Source: Zygosaccharomyces rouxii
Lineage: Eukaryota > Ascomycota > Saccharomycetes > Saccharomycetales > Saccharomycetaceae
NCBI RefSeq assembly: GCF_000026365.1
Contig: NC_012995.1
Location: 498,501 to 562,500, forward strand
Length of the DNA stretch: 64,000 nt
Direction: 5' to 3'
Position 1 is the first letter of the stretch; the number at the start of each line of letters is the position of its first letter. The position numbers and the translations under genes were made by a program. Below, one piece after another: positions 35,151 to 44,976 of this stretch. The notes below the pieces were generated by a model, which saw only the letters and a program-made list of their open reading frames with translations, did not search any database and was not told the DNA's origin.

Positions 35151-37676
35151 ATGGTTAATATCACAGACTTCTTTGGTAAGGATAAGAAGACAGGCGGTGG
35201 TAGACGTTTAAGACCGTCATCATCAACATCATCGTCAACAGCTGCTAAAAAAACTGAACCAGAGGTTATTGATTTGGATGAGCCTGAATCTGAAGCAACT
35301 GTGAAGAAAGAAGAGAAGAAGAAGTCTTCTGAGCCCGTGAAACCCAAGGCTAATTCCAAACCGGCTTCATCTGGCAGTACCGGCTCTACTAATCCAGTCA
35401 CGGCCCAAGATGTACTGGCAAAGATACCTGCAGTTGATCTTTCCAATGTTCATGTCAAGGAAAATGTTCAATTCGATTTCAGAAACAATAACAACGGTAA
35501 TGATCAAGATGTTCCTATGGGAAGTGCCGATGATTTCCCGGAGGGTAAACCTAATTGTCTCTTGGGATTGACTTTAGTCTTTACTGGGACACTGCCAAAT
35601 ATTGAAAGAGGTGTAGCTGAATCAATAGCGAAAAGGTATGGTGCTCGTATAACCAAATCAATTTCCAGCAAGACATCTGCAGTAGTATTAGGTGAAGAAG
35701 CAGGACCTAAAAAAGTGGATACTATTAAAAAATTGGGCATTAAGGCAATTGATGAGGAAGGATTCAAGCAACTGATATTAGGTATGCCAGCAGAGGGTGG
35801 TGATGGGGCACTTGCAGAAAAAGCACGTAAAAAGATCGAAGAACAAGAGAAACAGGCACAAAAGGAAGCCGATGAGATGGCTAAAAAGGAGAAGGAAAGA
35901 GTTCAAAGAATCGAAGCTGCTCAGAAATCAGGTGAGAGTGCTAAACAGAATGATTTGGTTCATGAACAAAATAAGTTGTGGACTGTCAAATATGCACCAA
36001 CGAATTTACAACAAATATGTGGTAATAAAGGTGCTGTTACAAAGTTAAAGAGTTGGTTAACCAACTGGGATGAGAGTAAGAAAAATGGATTTAAAAAATC
36101 AGGTAGAGATGGCTCGGGTGTGTTTAGAGCAGCTATGCTTTATGGTCCTCCGGGTATTGGTAAGACGACGGCGGCCCATCTAGTTGCAAACGAACTTGGA
36201 TACGACGTTTTAGAAAAAAATGCATCTGATGTCCGTTCAAAATCGCTATTGAATGTTGGCGTGAAGAATGCATTAGATAACATGTCTGTGATGGGGTTTT
36301 TCGAAAACAAGCACAACGCTCAAGATGATAACAGTAAAAAGTTTGTTATTGTTATGGATGAAGTTGATGGTATGAGCGGTGGTGATAGAGGTGGGGTGGG
36401 TCAATTGGCTCAATTCTGCCGTAAGACTTTAACACCTATGATTCTAATTTGTAATGAACGCAATATACCCAAAATGAGACCATTTGATAGAACTTGTTTG
36501 GATATTCAATTCAGAAGACCGGATGCCAATAGTATAAAGGCCAGATTGATGACCATTGCCGTAAGAGAACGTTTTAAACTTGACCCTAATATTGTGGATA
36601 AGCTGGTACAGGCTACTCGTGGTGACATTAGACAGATCATTAACCTGCTGTCTACGGTATCAAAAACAACAAAGACGATTAATCATGAAAATATCACGGA
36701 GATATCACAGGCATGGGAGAAAGAAATTGCATTGAAACCATTTGATATTGCGCATAAACTTCTCGATGGTCGTATATATACAGATGCTGGATCCCAGACA
36801 TTTAACTTGAACGATAAGATTGCATTATATTTCGATGATTTTGATTTTGCACCATTGATGGTACAGGAAAACTATGTGAATACTAGGCCTTCCCTTTTAC
36901 AAAGTGGTGAAACTCATTTGGAAGCTATAGCTAAAGCCGCTGACAGTATTTCAATGTCGAATTTGGTAGAAACTAAAATTCGCAGTAGTGAACAACTGTG
37001 GAGTTTACTTCCATTACATGCAGTGCTTTCGTCTGTTTATCCCGCTTCCAAAATTGCTGGCCAAATGGCGGGCAGAATCAATTTCACCAGTTGGTTAGGT
37101 CAAAATTCTAAGACTAACAAATACTACCGATTATTGCAAGAACTACAATATCATACTAGATTGAGCACTTCGACCAATAAAGTTGGCTTAAGATTAGAGT
37201 ACTTGCCAGCTTTGAAAAAGAGGTTATTGGATCCAATTTCCAAGGAAGGCTCTGAGGGTATCGATGCTGTGATTAAAGTTATGGACGATTATTACCTGAC
37301 AAAAGAGGATTGGGATACGATAATGGAATTCTTAATTGGACCTGCTAGTACAGATGCTGCATTGAAGAAGATTCCTACCCCTGTCAAAACAGCATTTACA
37401 AGAAAATACAACAGCACGACTCATCCCGTGGCAATCTATAGAGCTGGTACGACAACTATGGCATCATCAGCTTCTGCAGACCAGAAGCCCGATTTTGAAG
37501 ATATAATTGACGCCGACGATGCTGCACCACCAGCAGAAAATGAGGAGCCTGATGAAGATGCAGATTTGAAGAAGGATAAACTGATTAAACAAAAGGCAAA
37601 ACCTTCCAAGAGAAAGGCGACAAAACCTGCATCGGGTAAAGAATCTGCACCAAAGAGAAGGAGAACGAAAACTTGA
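35151..37676 (+). CDS. RFC1: replication factor C large subunit (Rfc1)
   Basis: The 841-residue protein (S. cerevisiae 861) opens with a PIP-like motif, ITDFFGK. A BRCT domain at about 130-210 (CLLGLTLVFTGTLPNIERG ... VVLGEEAGPKKVDTIKKLG) binds the 5' phosphate at primer junctions. The AAA+ module has Walker A GPPGIGKTT (332-340, Lys338) and Walker B VIVMDEVDGM (Asp403, Glu404). The clamp-loader collar domain follows, and the tail is acidic then very basic, like a nuclear localisation signal. Rfc1 with Rfc2-5 loads PCNA on DNA. No MluI cell-cycle box was seen in the 236-base divergent promoter. Confidence 0.97.
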   Translation: MVNITDFFGKDKKTGGGRRLRPSSSTSSSTAAKKTEPEVIDLDEPESEATVKKEEKKKSSEPVKPKANSKPASSGSTGSTNPVTAQDVLAKIPAVDLSNVHVKENVQFDFRNNNNGNDQDVPMGSADDFPEGKPNCLLGLTLVFTGTLPNIERGVAESIAKRYGARITKSISSKTSAVVLGEEAGPKKVDTIKKLGIKAIDEEGFKQLILGMPAEGGDGALAEKARKKIEEQEKQAQKEADEMAKKEKERVQRIEAAQKSGESAKQNDLVHEQNKLWTVKYAPTNLQQICGNKGAVTKLKSWLTNWDESKKNGFKKSGRDGSGVFRAAMLYGPPGIGKTTAAHLVANELGYDVLEKNASDVRSKSLLNVGVKNALDNMSVMGFFENKHNAQDDNSKKFVIVMDEVDGMSGGDRGGVGQLAQFCRKTLTPMILICNERNIPKMRPFDRTCLDIQFRRPDANSIKARLMTIAVRERFKLDPNIVDKLVQATRGDIRQIINLLSTVSKTTKTINHENITEISQAWEKEIALKPFDIAHKLLDGRIYTDAGSQTFNLNDKIALYFDDFDFAPLMVQENYVNTRPSLLQSGETHLEAIAKAADSISMSNLVETKIRSSEQLWSLLPLHAVLSSVYPASKIAGQMAGRINFTSWLGQNSKTNKYYRLLQELQYHTRLSTSTNKVGLRLEYLPALKKRLLDPISKEGSEGIDAVIKVMDDYYLTKEDWDTIMEFLIGPASTDAALKKIPTPVKTAFTRKYNSTTHPVAIYRAGTTTMASSASADQKPDFEDIIDADDAAPPAENEEPDEDADLKKDKLIKQKAKPSKRKATKPASGKESAPKRRRTKT

Positions 37677-37775
37677 ATGTATTTACTGTATTGTTTTTTT
37701 TTTTTATAATTACTGAACTTTTTTATAACGTAAGATCCTTGCTTCTTCATTTTCTTAATAAGAAAGTCTTAAAAT

Positions 37776-40427
37776 TTATCGAGGTTTGAAATGTCCAGCA
37801 AATGCATCCTTAAGCCATTGATACAATTTGGTGAATACCACTTTTTGTGCGTTGTGGAAATGAATAGTATGATCAGAATCTGGGAATATATGCATATCGT
37901 AATTTTTGATTCCTAAACTGTTCAAATGATCAACAAACTCATAAGAGTTCTGTATATGAACATTATCGTCGGCGGTCCCATGAATCACGAGAAGTTTTTC
38001 AATTTTTTCAAATGATTTGAAATCTCTAATGCTTGCTCTGTCGCTGTATCCTTGAATATTTTCCTTGGGGAGTCCCATGTATCTTTCTGTATAAATGGAA
38101 TCGTAATAGGTCCAATTGGTAACGGGAGCCACAGCCATTGCATAGTTGAACGTTTGACCAGCATCGTATTCTATGGTTTTTAATGCGGCGAAACCACCGT
38201 ATGACCACCCCCAAATTGCGACTCTTTCCTTATCTACGAATTGATGATTAAGTGTGATGAATTGCCTTGTAACTTCAGTGATGTCTCTGGGTTCCCAATA
38301 TCCAATTTTGTTCTTTGCCCATGATTTAAATTTCCAACCTTTACCACCAGTACCCCTAGGTTCTACTAAAAGAACAATTGCGTGTAACCCAGAGGAAACT
38401 GCTTGTTGAAAGAAAACGTTGAATTTAGTGAAATAAGATTGAGACCCAGGTCCGGCATAGCTTTCCACTAAGACTGGATATTTCTTCTTAGAATCTAGAA
38501 AAGGCGGTTTAATCTCCACGTAATTAACTTCAGTTCCATCATCTAATACCATAGATTTGTAACTCGTAACAGGTAAATCGTAACGTTTCAATGATTTTTG
38601 CAGATCGTTGTCATCAGTTAAGCGTATGACATTATTATCCTTAGCGGTATCTGCATCTAAAACGTCAAAGAGATCACCAGCTATGGTAACTGGTACACTA
38701 GATCCCAGTTTTCTAGCCAGAGCATATCTACAACTTGGACTCAATTCGAACTCGTAAAAATCTTCCTTTTTATCAGGATTTTGTAAAGTCTTGATTTCAC
38801 CAGGGCTACCACTGTTAATAGTTACAGTATACAAGTGTTGGGCCATCGTTCCAACCATATTGGATAGAAAGAAGACGGAATGTGTTTCATATTCGTAACC
38901 AACAATACCTTGATTTCTAACTTCCCAGTTGCCCTTAGTAATTTGTTGACCTTTAGTATCAGAGAATCTAGCAAAGTAGAAAATGTGATTAAAACCATTT
39001 TCATCTGGTAGAATATCCAGATAACCATATTCTGGTCTACCTTTCTCTTCCATAGGCGGTACGGGAACGACATTTCTTGCCTTTTCAACCCAACCGTCAA
39101 ATTTTTTAAAATCCAAAGTGTACATGGTTTTAATTGTATTATTCTTTGTATCATAAATTCTAACGATTAGCTTTTGAGATGAACGATCAGATATTTTGAA
39201 CAAAAATGCATTTGGACCAACCCAACTAGCATCATATAATATATAATCTTCCCCCCAATTACCTTCCGCTGATTCCATAGCATTGATCAATGCTATCAAG
39301 CCTGAATTTAAATCAAGCATGTAAAGTTCGACTTTCGGGTTAAAAGAGCCAGGTTTTGGGTATTTGATTTCTTCCAATTGCGGAAACATATTACCATTGT
39401 TGATATATTTGGGGAAAGAATAAGTATTAACTTCGGAATCATCAAATTTGGCAAATATTAATTTGGAATCATCGGGGCACCACCAAACCGCCTTTTCGTC
39501 AGCTAAAACTTCTTCTTCATAAATCCAATCAGGTTTCCCGTGTAAAATGTTAAAGGATCCACCATGTGTAAGTCTTCTGGCAGGATTCTTGGTGTAGAGA
39601 CTTTGAATGTACAAATCATTATCATGAACAAAATATACGAAATTGAAATTTGGTGAAAAATGGGCATATGAAACTGGGGTTAGTAATAATGATGGGTGTG
39701 GTGAAATCGGCAAGATTTGACCGGTTTCAACGTCATGAATCCAATAAAGACCGTGGCTTGAATGTCTAAACTCTGCTTTCAAATCAGTTGCAAAAATGGT
39801 TCTATCCAACCTATAACTGACTTTAACCTTTTGAACAACATATTCCTTACTTTCATATTCAAATTTATTTGTACCCAATGGTTCGGCAAAATTACTATCG
39901 TACAATTGTTTTGCTAAGATGGTATAATCATTATTATCATCTTCTTGTAAACTTAAATATAGACCAGGATCTTCTTCATGGTATTTTACAGTTTCTGGAG
40001 GCGGTTGAATGAAATGAAATGATTTCTCAAAATATGAAAAATCACCATTTAACACATTATCAATGTCAAATGATCTTGTTCTAAATCTATTCTCTGCATT
40101 TTTTTGAAGATCAGCAGTTGATTTAACAATATAGAATGGGACCAGGAATAGAAGTAAAGTTATCAAAATTCCAAGGAACAGCATTAAACGTACACGATAC
40201 CTTTTCCATGATCCCATAATGCCCCTTGATCTTAGGGAAATATTAGCAGCGTTTCCATTCTCTTGAGTGGACGGTGAAGGTGGGGGATCAACGACAATTC
40301 TTGCATTATCAATGTGATTCATATCATTGGGGAATTGATCCAATTCAATATCCTCCATATTGAAAGAACTCGAATTCTTCCGCTGTAAGAAGAGATGACT
40401 ATTCTTCCTCTTATGAGAGGACGACAT
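37776..40427 (-). CDS. STE13: type II membrane dipeptidyl aminopeptidase (Ste13/Dap2 family)
   Basis: The 883-residue protein has a cytosolic tail of about 80 residues, one membrane segment (81-101, LMLFLGILITLLLFLVPFYIV), an eight-bladed-propeller region and a C-terminal alpha/beta-hydrolase domain. The catalytic triad of the DPP IV family is complete: Ser742 in GWSYGG, Asp821 in GTADDNVH and His853 in PDSDHT. Ste13 removes X-Ala dipeptides from alpha-factor precursor in the trans-Golgi; Dap2 is the vacuolar relative. Position next to RFC1 (YOR217W) fits STE13 (YOR219C). The FxFxD Golgi-retention motif of S. cerevisiae Ste13 is not obvious in the tail; FNMED at 22-26 is the nearest. Confidence 0.88.
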   Translation of the reverse strand: MSSSHKRKNSHLFLQRKNSSSFNMEDIELDQFPNDMNHIDNARIVVDPPPSPSTQENGNAANISLRSRGIMGSWKRYRVRLMLFLGILITLLLFLVPFYIVKSTADLQKNAENRFRTRSFDIDNVLNGDFSYFEKSFHFIQPPPETVKYHEEDPGLYLSLQEDDNNDYTILAKQLYDSNFAEPLGTNKFEYESKEYVVQKVKVSYRLDRTIFATDLKAEFRHSSHGLYWIHDVETGQILPISPHPSLLLTPVSYAHFSPNFNFVYFVHDNDLYIQSLYTKNPARRLTHGGSFNILHGKPDWIYEEEVLADEKAVWWCPDDSKLIFAKFDDSEVNTYSFPKYINNGNMFPQLEEIKYPKPGSFNPKVELYMLDLNSGLIALINAMESAEGNWGEDYILYDASWVGPNAFLFKISDRSSQKLIVRIYDTKNNTIKTMYTLDFKKFDGWVEKARNVVPVPPMEEKGRPEYGYLDILPDENGFNHIFYFARFSDTKGQQITKGNWEVRNQGIVGYEYETHSVFFLSNMVGTMAQHLYTVTINSGSPGEIKTLQNPDKKEDFYEFELSPSCRYALARKLGSSVPVTIAGDLFDVLDADTAKDNNVIRLTDDNDLQKSLKRYDLPVTSYKSMVLDDGTEVNYVEIKPPFLDSKKKYPVLVESYAGPGSQSYFTKFNVFFQQAVSSGLHAIVLLVEPRGTGGKGWKFKSWAKNKIGYWEPRDITEVTRQFITLNHQFVDKERVAIWGWSYGGFAALKTIEYDAGQTFNYAMAVAPVTNWTYYDSIYTERYMGLPKENIQGYSDRASIRDFKSFEKIEKLLVIHGTADDNVHIQNSYEFVDHLNSLGIKNYDMHIFPDSDHTIHFHNAQKVVFTKLYQWLKDAFAGHFKPR

Positions 40428-40614
40428 GGAGCGCTAATTGAATTCGTTCTCTAGTAAATTGTATTAAAGCTAAAAAAAGGGTAAAAAGTAGTAAGCAAAG
40501 TTCAAGTAAAGTACTATCTTAATTAATCACTGCAATTAGTGCTATAACAGGGCGAAACCTTTCAAATACCTACAAACGAATAAAATGAGTACATAATACT
40601 TATAAATCGTCTGC

Positions 40615-41511
40615 TTATTGTTGAGAAGCAGCAGCCAAAAGGTTGATCTTGGCAGCAACACGTTCGCGCTTTTGTTCCTTGGACAACTTTCTTTGCTTGT
40701 ACTTCTTGGATTCAGCAGCGTATTGGTCCTTGGAGAATTTCTTTTCAGTTGGCTTGAAAGATGGGTCAGCTCTGATAGCTTCGTGAGCTTGTTGGTAGAT
40801 TTCTTCAACGGATTCAGCATCGATGTCATCGGCAATGTAACCTCTGAACAATTCTTGGTATCTTTCTTCATCATCGTCAGCCAATTCTTCCATGTATTGG
40901 GAGACGTGACCACCGAAGATGTAAGATCTCAATAGATCAGCATCCAATTCTTCAGATTCGAAATCGAAACCTGGGAATCTCTTTGGAGAGTGTGGGACGT
41001 AAAGACCACCGTCGGAAGCACCCTTCAAAGCACCGAAGACACGAGCACCAGTGGTGGTTCTTTGTAGACCAATGTCCAAGAAAACCTTGAATGGACGTGG
41101 GCCATCCTCCACAGCTTCGGTCAAGTTGTATTCACCTTCAACTTCTTCAACACCTGGGTAGACCTTGTCAAGACCCAACTTTTGCAAAACTCTTCTAGCG
41201 ACCAAAAGACCGGTAGCGTAAGCAGCAGCCCAGTTAGTCAAACCGTGGGTGATACCGTATCTTGGCAACTCGTGAGAGTAGGCAGCGGCCAAAACGATGT
41301 CACCAGTGATTTGAGAAGAAACAATTTGGCAGATGATGTCCTTGTTGGTGAATCTAACCACTAATCTGTACTTAGGAGAAGCATACTTAGCCTTGTGTTG
41401 GGTGACCAACTTTCTTCTTTGGTAGTAATCGGTCTTACCTTCTCTTCTTCTCCTGAATGGAGTTTGGAAACGAGATTGGTAGGCGTTGTTCTTCAAGTTC
41501 TTAAAAAACAT
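40615..41511 (-). CDS. RPL5: 60S ribosomal protein L5 (uL18)
   Basis: From the ATG at 41511 the protein has 298 residues (S. cerevisiae 297). The frame stays open 42 bases further upstream but only from a TTG. The sequence has SRFQTPFRRRREGKTDYY, the ITHGLTNWAAAYATGLL helix and the KVFLDIGLQRTTTGARVFGALKGASDGG core that binds 5S rRNA with uL5. Codon use is strongly biased to preferred yeast codons (GGT, TTG, AAG, GAA), as expected for a highly expressed gene. Two Rap1 sites lie about 210-240 bases upstream. No intron is present. Confidence 0.98.
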   Translation of the reverse strand: MFFKNLKNNAYQSRFQTPFRRRREGKTDYYQRRKLVTQHKAKYASPKYRLVVRFTNKDIICQIVSSQITGDIVLAAAYSHELPRYGITHGLTNWAAAYATGLLVARRVLQKLGLDKVYPGVEEVEGEYNLTEAVEDGPRPFKVFLDIGLQRTTTGARVFGALKGASDGGLYVPHSPKRFPGFDFESEELDADLLRSYIFGGHVSQYMEELADDDEERYQELFRGYIADDIDAESVEEIYQQAHEAIRADPSFKPTEKKFSKDQYAAESKKYKQRKLSKEQKRERVAAKINLLAAASQQ

Positions 41512-42369
41512 TGTGGAGGATGTGGGCACGCGTCTATTACGTTTATGATCCAAAGGTCACTAATCTTTAATCACTAACTCTAATATTCCTTCATCTCATC
41601 GGTATAGTTCTTCAAAATTGAAAAATTCAGCACACACGCTCTCTGCGTCCATTGCGTCGGTGTGTAATGTTCTCGGAGTTTTGTAGAATTGAAAAAAAAA
41701 TATCTTTTTGAAAAAGAATTTATAACCCATACATACACCCACACACCCTTGAACAGTCACTGATATTGTCAAAGTGCTATGATGACCGTGACTCGCAGTA
41801 TGTCCACGATTGTCTACCCTCGTAAATCGTGTGCCAATCCCGTCGATCCTCCAAGTGGCTCGGCAATGCAACCCAAGTTATTACGTTATTTTACTTCCTT
41901 AAGAGAATTATCGAGTTTAGCTTTTGTCCATTGGGATGGAAACCGATAACTGCACAGCCCAGTGAGGCTTTCGCTACGCCTATCGGACTTACTTGCATAC
42001 AAGACGTTATAAAATTGTTCTATATTCTTAATCTCTCATTATTAACGTTGCAATGCTGGAAACCCTTTCCGAGTAGCAGCTGCAAGTAGCAACAAGTGAT
42101 GAGCCCTGATGGTAGTAAGAATAATAATAAGCCCATGTTTATTGTGTCAAAGGGAAACTGAATTAACAGCCGCAAGACATCACATCGGACGACACTAGAT
42201 TTACTTTCTTACATGCAGCATACAACAATAATAATAATATATATATACGTATACATATATGAGTATGGAAGGTGTTAATGGTGGTAATGGTAGTAGTGGA
42301 GTATCTTGTAGTAGAGGCGAATAATAAAAGTAATAGTAGCAACAATAACGACTAGAGCATTGTTTTAAA
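41512..42369. other. divergent intergenic region RPL5/RCN2
   Basis: The 858-base gap holds an A run (41691-41700), tandem Rap1 sites (41724-41748), an ACGCGT at 41528-41533 and AAT/TA microsatellites at about 42216-42260. The open frames here (41596-41871, 41829-42089) show no protein family features. Confidence 0.5.
41724..41748 (+). promoter_or_regulatory. tandem Rap1 sites of the RPL5 promoter
   Basis: ACACCCACACACC at 41735-41747 fits the Rap1 consensus RMACCCANNCAYY at all positions. AACCCATACAT at 41724-41734 directly before it is a close match. Ribosomal protein genes in Saccharomycetaceae typically carry one or two Rap1 sites 200-400 bases upstream, as here. Confidence 0.75.
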
Positions 42370-42942
42370 ATGATATCAATGGCCAGGGTTCAGATTATAC
42401 TAACCAACGTTGACAAGAAATTGTTCAAGCAAGGTTGGCCACGTGATCTGGAATCAGAACTGTTTAGTACTAAGTTCCCTCAGTTAAAGCCCCAATTAAG
42501 TTACTTTAGTCCATTGCCATTTCTCAATCGAATCGTAATCATATTTGCTGATGAGGCAAGTGCAAGTCAAGTGTACAATTATTTGGTTGAAAACCATCCC
42601 GATGATGTTAAGGTATACCTTTCGGAGTCCTTACTATCGCAAAGAAGCAATTCAGAAAATGATACCGATAGGATAAGTAGGAGTAAGAATGGTGCTGGAG
42701 AAAGACCTATACTATCTCTAAACACTGCCCAGGAGGCAAATGTTTCTTCGCCAACACTTTCACCAGACCGTACTGGCTCCCCCACGCTATTGAGATTTGA
42801 TGATAACTCCGAATTTCATCTTTATCAAGAGCCATTACCCAAGAATCAAAAGCAACCATTGCAGGTGGGTACAAAATGTCTATGGCAGGATCAGGGACAA
42901 CCCATGTCACCCAGTATTACTCTAGATGAATTCACACATTAG
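42370..42942 (+). CDS. RCN2: calcipressin-type calcineurin regulator (Rcn2)
   Basis: The 190-residue protein has an RNA-recognition-like N-terminal part (MARVQIILTNVDKKLF ... LNRIVIIFADEASASQVYNYLVENHPD). The central motif SPTLSPDRTGSPTLLRFDD corresponds to the Ser-Pro-rich calcineurin-docking signature of calcipressins. The C-terminus is short and has a second SP site (QPMSPSITLDEF). Rcn2 modulates the phosphatase calcineurin. S. cerevisiae RCN2 (YOR220W) is 265 residues, so this copy is shorter. Either the ATG at 42370 or the fourth codon (42379) could start the protein. It converges with COX11, 69 bases apart. Confidence 0.85.
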   Translation: MISMARVQIILTNVDKKLFKQGWPRDLESELFSTKFPQLKPQLSYFSPLPFLNRIVIIFADEASASQVYNYLVENHPDDVKVYLSESLLSQRSNSENDTDRISRSKNGAGERPILSLNTAQEANVSSPTLSPDRTGSPTLLRFDDNSEFHLYQEPLPKNQKQPLQVGTKCLWQDQGQPMSPSITLDEFTH

Positions 42943-43011
42943 GAACGGAAGGGTCTTTGTAGATATGTATTGGTGTATGCATATGTCTATTTACAGGATG
43001 TAATTAATCAA

Positions 43012-43770
43012 TTAGGATCTGGTATCGACGACTTCGTGTCTATCGTAATGGGCTTTGAAGAAGGTATAGTGCAGCATCATATCGTCAATGTTTCTCATGT
43101 TTGGGTCACTGGCAAAATCAGGGTCTATAAAGAAGAAAACCGGCATGTCAACCTCTTCGCCTGCTGCTAGTCTCTGTTCTTCAAAGCAAAAGCACTGGAT
43201 TTTGTTAAAATATTGGGCGGCATCACCAGGCGTAATGGAGTACGTTGCCATACCGATAATATCTTTATCGCTTGTATTTTTGGCTCTATAAAATGCTAAA
43301 GCAGTTTCACCTGGCTGAACATAGACTTCCCTCTGTTCTGGTGTAAATTTCCATGGTAAGATTTGTGAAACTTCGCTAGTGAATCCAATTCGAATTCTCT
43401 TTTCAGTATCAACTGGGACTAATTTATCACTTGTAAATTTACGCTTATCGGTAATTGGTATACCACCAAATCCAGTTCTAGCACAGATAGCCCTATACAG
43501 TGGTACAGCTGCGTATGCTAAACCTAGAAAGATAACGGCCACACTGCTGAAATAAAAGGCTACTGTTCTATTACGGAATTTCCTCTCTTGCGAACTCTTC
43601 ATATTACGTAGCTGAACCATTTGGTCTCTTGTCAGGTTCAAATCAGTAACATTGACGGCTTTACGGAATGGGATCGTTGTATGGTGTATTCTTCTGATGG
43701 GATTGATAAGTCTCAGGGATAATCTATTACCGTACCACAGGCATTGGGGCATGATCATTTTCATCGTCAT
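43012..43770 (-). CDS. COX11: cytochrome c oxidase copper-insertion factor Cox11
   Basis: The 252-residue protein has a mitochondrial presequence and one membrane segment (VAFYFSSVAVIFLGLAYAAVPLY). The intermembrane-space domain holds the invariant copper motif CFCF with Cys193 and Cys195; a third conserved cysteine follows the membrane helix (YRAICARTGFGG). Cox11 delivers copper to the CuB site of Cox1. S. cerevisiae Cox11 is 300 residues with a longer presequence. Several Met codons lie near the start, so the exact first residue is open. It diverges from RDS2, with 126 bases between the ATGs. Confidence 0.96.
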   Translation of the reverse strand: MTMKMIMPQCLWYGNRLSLRLINPIRRIHHTTIPFRKAVNVTDLNLTRDQMVQLRNMKSSQERKFRNRTVAFYFSSVAVIFLGLAYAAVPLYRAICARTGFGGIPITDKRKFTSDKLVPVDTEKRIRIGFTSEVSQILPWKFTPEQREVYVQPGETALAFYRAKNTSDKDIIGMATYSITPGDAAQYFNKIQCFCFEEQRLAAGEEVDMPVFFFIDPDFASDPNMRNIDDMMLHYTFFKAHYDRHEVVDTRS

Positions 43771-43896
43771 TGCAATGGTATATTCTGTTCTTATTCCTTG
43801 ACTTCGAGTTTTGGCTTTGAAAATAGGAAAGTTTCATAACGTTAACTTAAACGTCATATACATACAGGCAAATATAAATGTATAAGCATTTTCGAA

Positions 43897-44976
43897 ATGA
43901 GTACCAAGAGGAAAAAGGTTTCTAAATCCTGTGTATTCTGCCGGAGGTCTCATCTGATCTGTGATGAACAGAGACCTTGTTCAAGATGTATTAGGAGGGA
44001 TATTGCACATCTGTGTACTGATTCTTTAGGTTCGAACAATCCTGGCAATGCTGATTTAGATGTTGGTAATAGTATCGCTGCTAGTGCTAATGAGAATTCC
44101 AAGATGGCAAGCTTTTTAGCTCAGCAACCAACCTTTGTGTCTGAACATGTGGGATCCGAGTTTAGTTCTTTGAATGAGTTCTTAAGCATGTTGGAAGATC
44201 CATTACTAGTTAATAACAATAGTAATAACAGTAGTAATAATAATACTAATACCCATAATAATAATAACAACTACAATCCTACGCTGCACGTAGATAATGT
44301 GGAAAGGGAACTCGATACGGCGACAACTTCCAAGGAACACTTCTTTTTGACGGCGGCAGATCCATCGACTGAGATGACACCCGAGGATAGGCTAAAACTG
44401 GTGATTAATGCAAAATTGGAAGCCGGATTGTTACAGCCCTATAACTATGCACAAGGTTATACCAGATTACAAAATTACATGGACAAATATATGAACCAAT
44501 CGTCAAAGCAAAGAATTTTAAAACCGTTATCAACCATTCGTCCTGCTTTTAGAGCCATTGCTCGTTCATTGAAAGATGTCGACCTTATCCTGGTAGAGGA
44601 AGGCTTTGAAAGAATGTTATTATCTTATGACAGGGTTTTCACATCAATGAGTATGCCCGCATGTCTATGGAGACGTACAGGAGAAATTTATAGAGCAAAT
44701 AAGGAATTTGCCAGTTTAGTCGATTGTGGTGTGGAGGACTTGATTGAAGGTAAACTGGCGATATATGAACTAATGACAGAAGAAAGTGCTGTTAACTTCT
44801 GGGAAAAATACGGCTCAATTGCATTTGACAAGGGTCAAAAAGCCGTATTAACAAGTTGTAATCTGAGAACAAGAGATGGCCGAAGAAAAAGACCATGTTG
44901 CTTTAGTTTTACCATTAGAAGAGATAGGTATAACATCCCTATATGTATTGTGGGAAATTTCATTCCGATTTCTTAG
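43897..44976 (+). CDS. RDS2: zinc-cluster transcription factor Rds2
   Basis: The 359-residue protein begins with a Zn2Cys6 cluster, cysteines 12, 15, 22, 28, 31 and 40, in SCVFCRRSHLICDEQRPCSRC. The linker includes an Asn/Thr-rich run near residues 107-130. The C-terminal part (CLWRRTGEIYRANKEFASLVDCG ... FTIRRDRYNIPICIVGNFIPI) is a PAS-like domain typical of the Rds2/Ert1 group, which control gluconeogenesis and growth on non-fermentable carbon. S. cerevisiae Rds2 has 446 residues, so the linker is shorter here. Its TAG stop (44974-44976) overlaps the TAA stop of MCT1 on the other strand. Confidence 0.92.
   Translation: MSTKRKKVSKSCVFCRRSHLICDEQRPCSRCIRRDIAHLCTDSLGSNNPGNADLDVGNSIAASANENSKMASFLAQQPTFVSEHVGSEFSSLNEFLSMLEDPLLVNNNSNNSSNNNTNTHNNNNNYNPTLHVDNVERELDTATTSKEHFFLTAADPSTEMTPEDRLKLVINAKLEAGLLQPYNYAQGYTRLQNYMDKYMNQSSKQRILKPLSTIRPAFRAIARSLKDVDLILVEEGFERMLLSYDRVFTSMSMPACLWRRTGEIYRANKEFASLVDCGVEDLIEGKLAIYELMTEESAVNFWEKYGSIAFDKGQKAVLTSCNLRTRDGRRKRPCCFSFTIRRDRYNIPICIVGNFIPIS

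Noticed and set aside
41528..41533. ACGCGT MluI cell-cycle box
   Set aside because: It is just upstream of the RPL5 start codon, not near a replication gene, and is single; taken as chance.
41596..41871. 91-codon minus-strand frame upstream of RPL5
   Set aside because: It contains the Rap1 sites and A run of the promoter and no protein-like features.
42392..42404. TACTAAC in the RCN2 5' region as an intron branch site
   Set aside because: It lies in codons for the conserved ILTNVD segment; no GTATGT donor precedes it and the frame is continuous.
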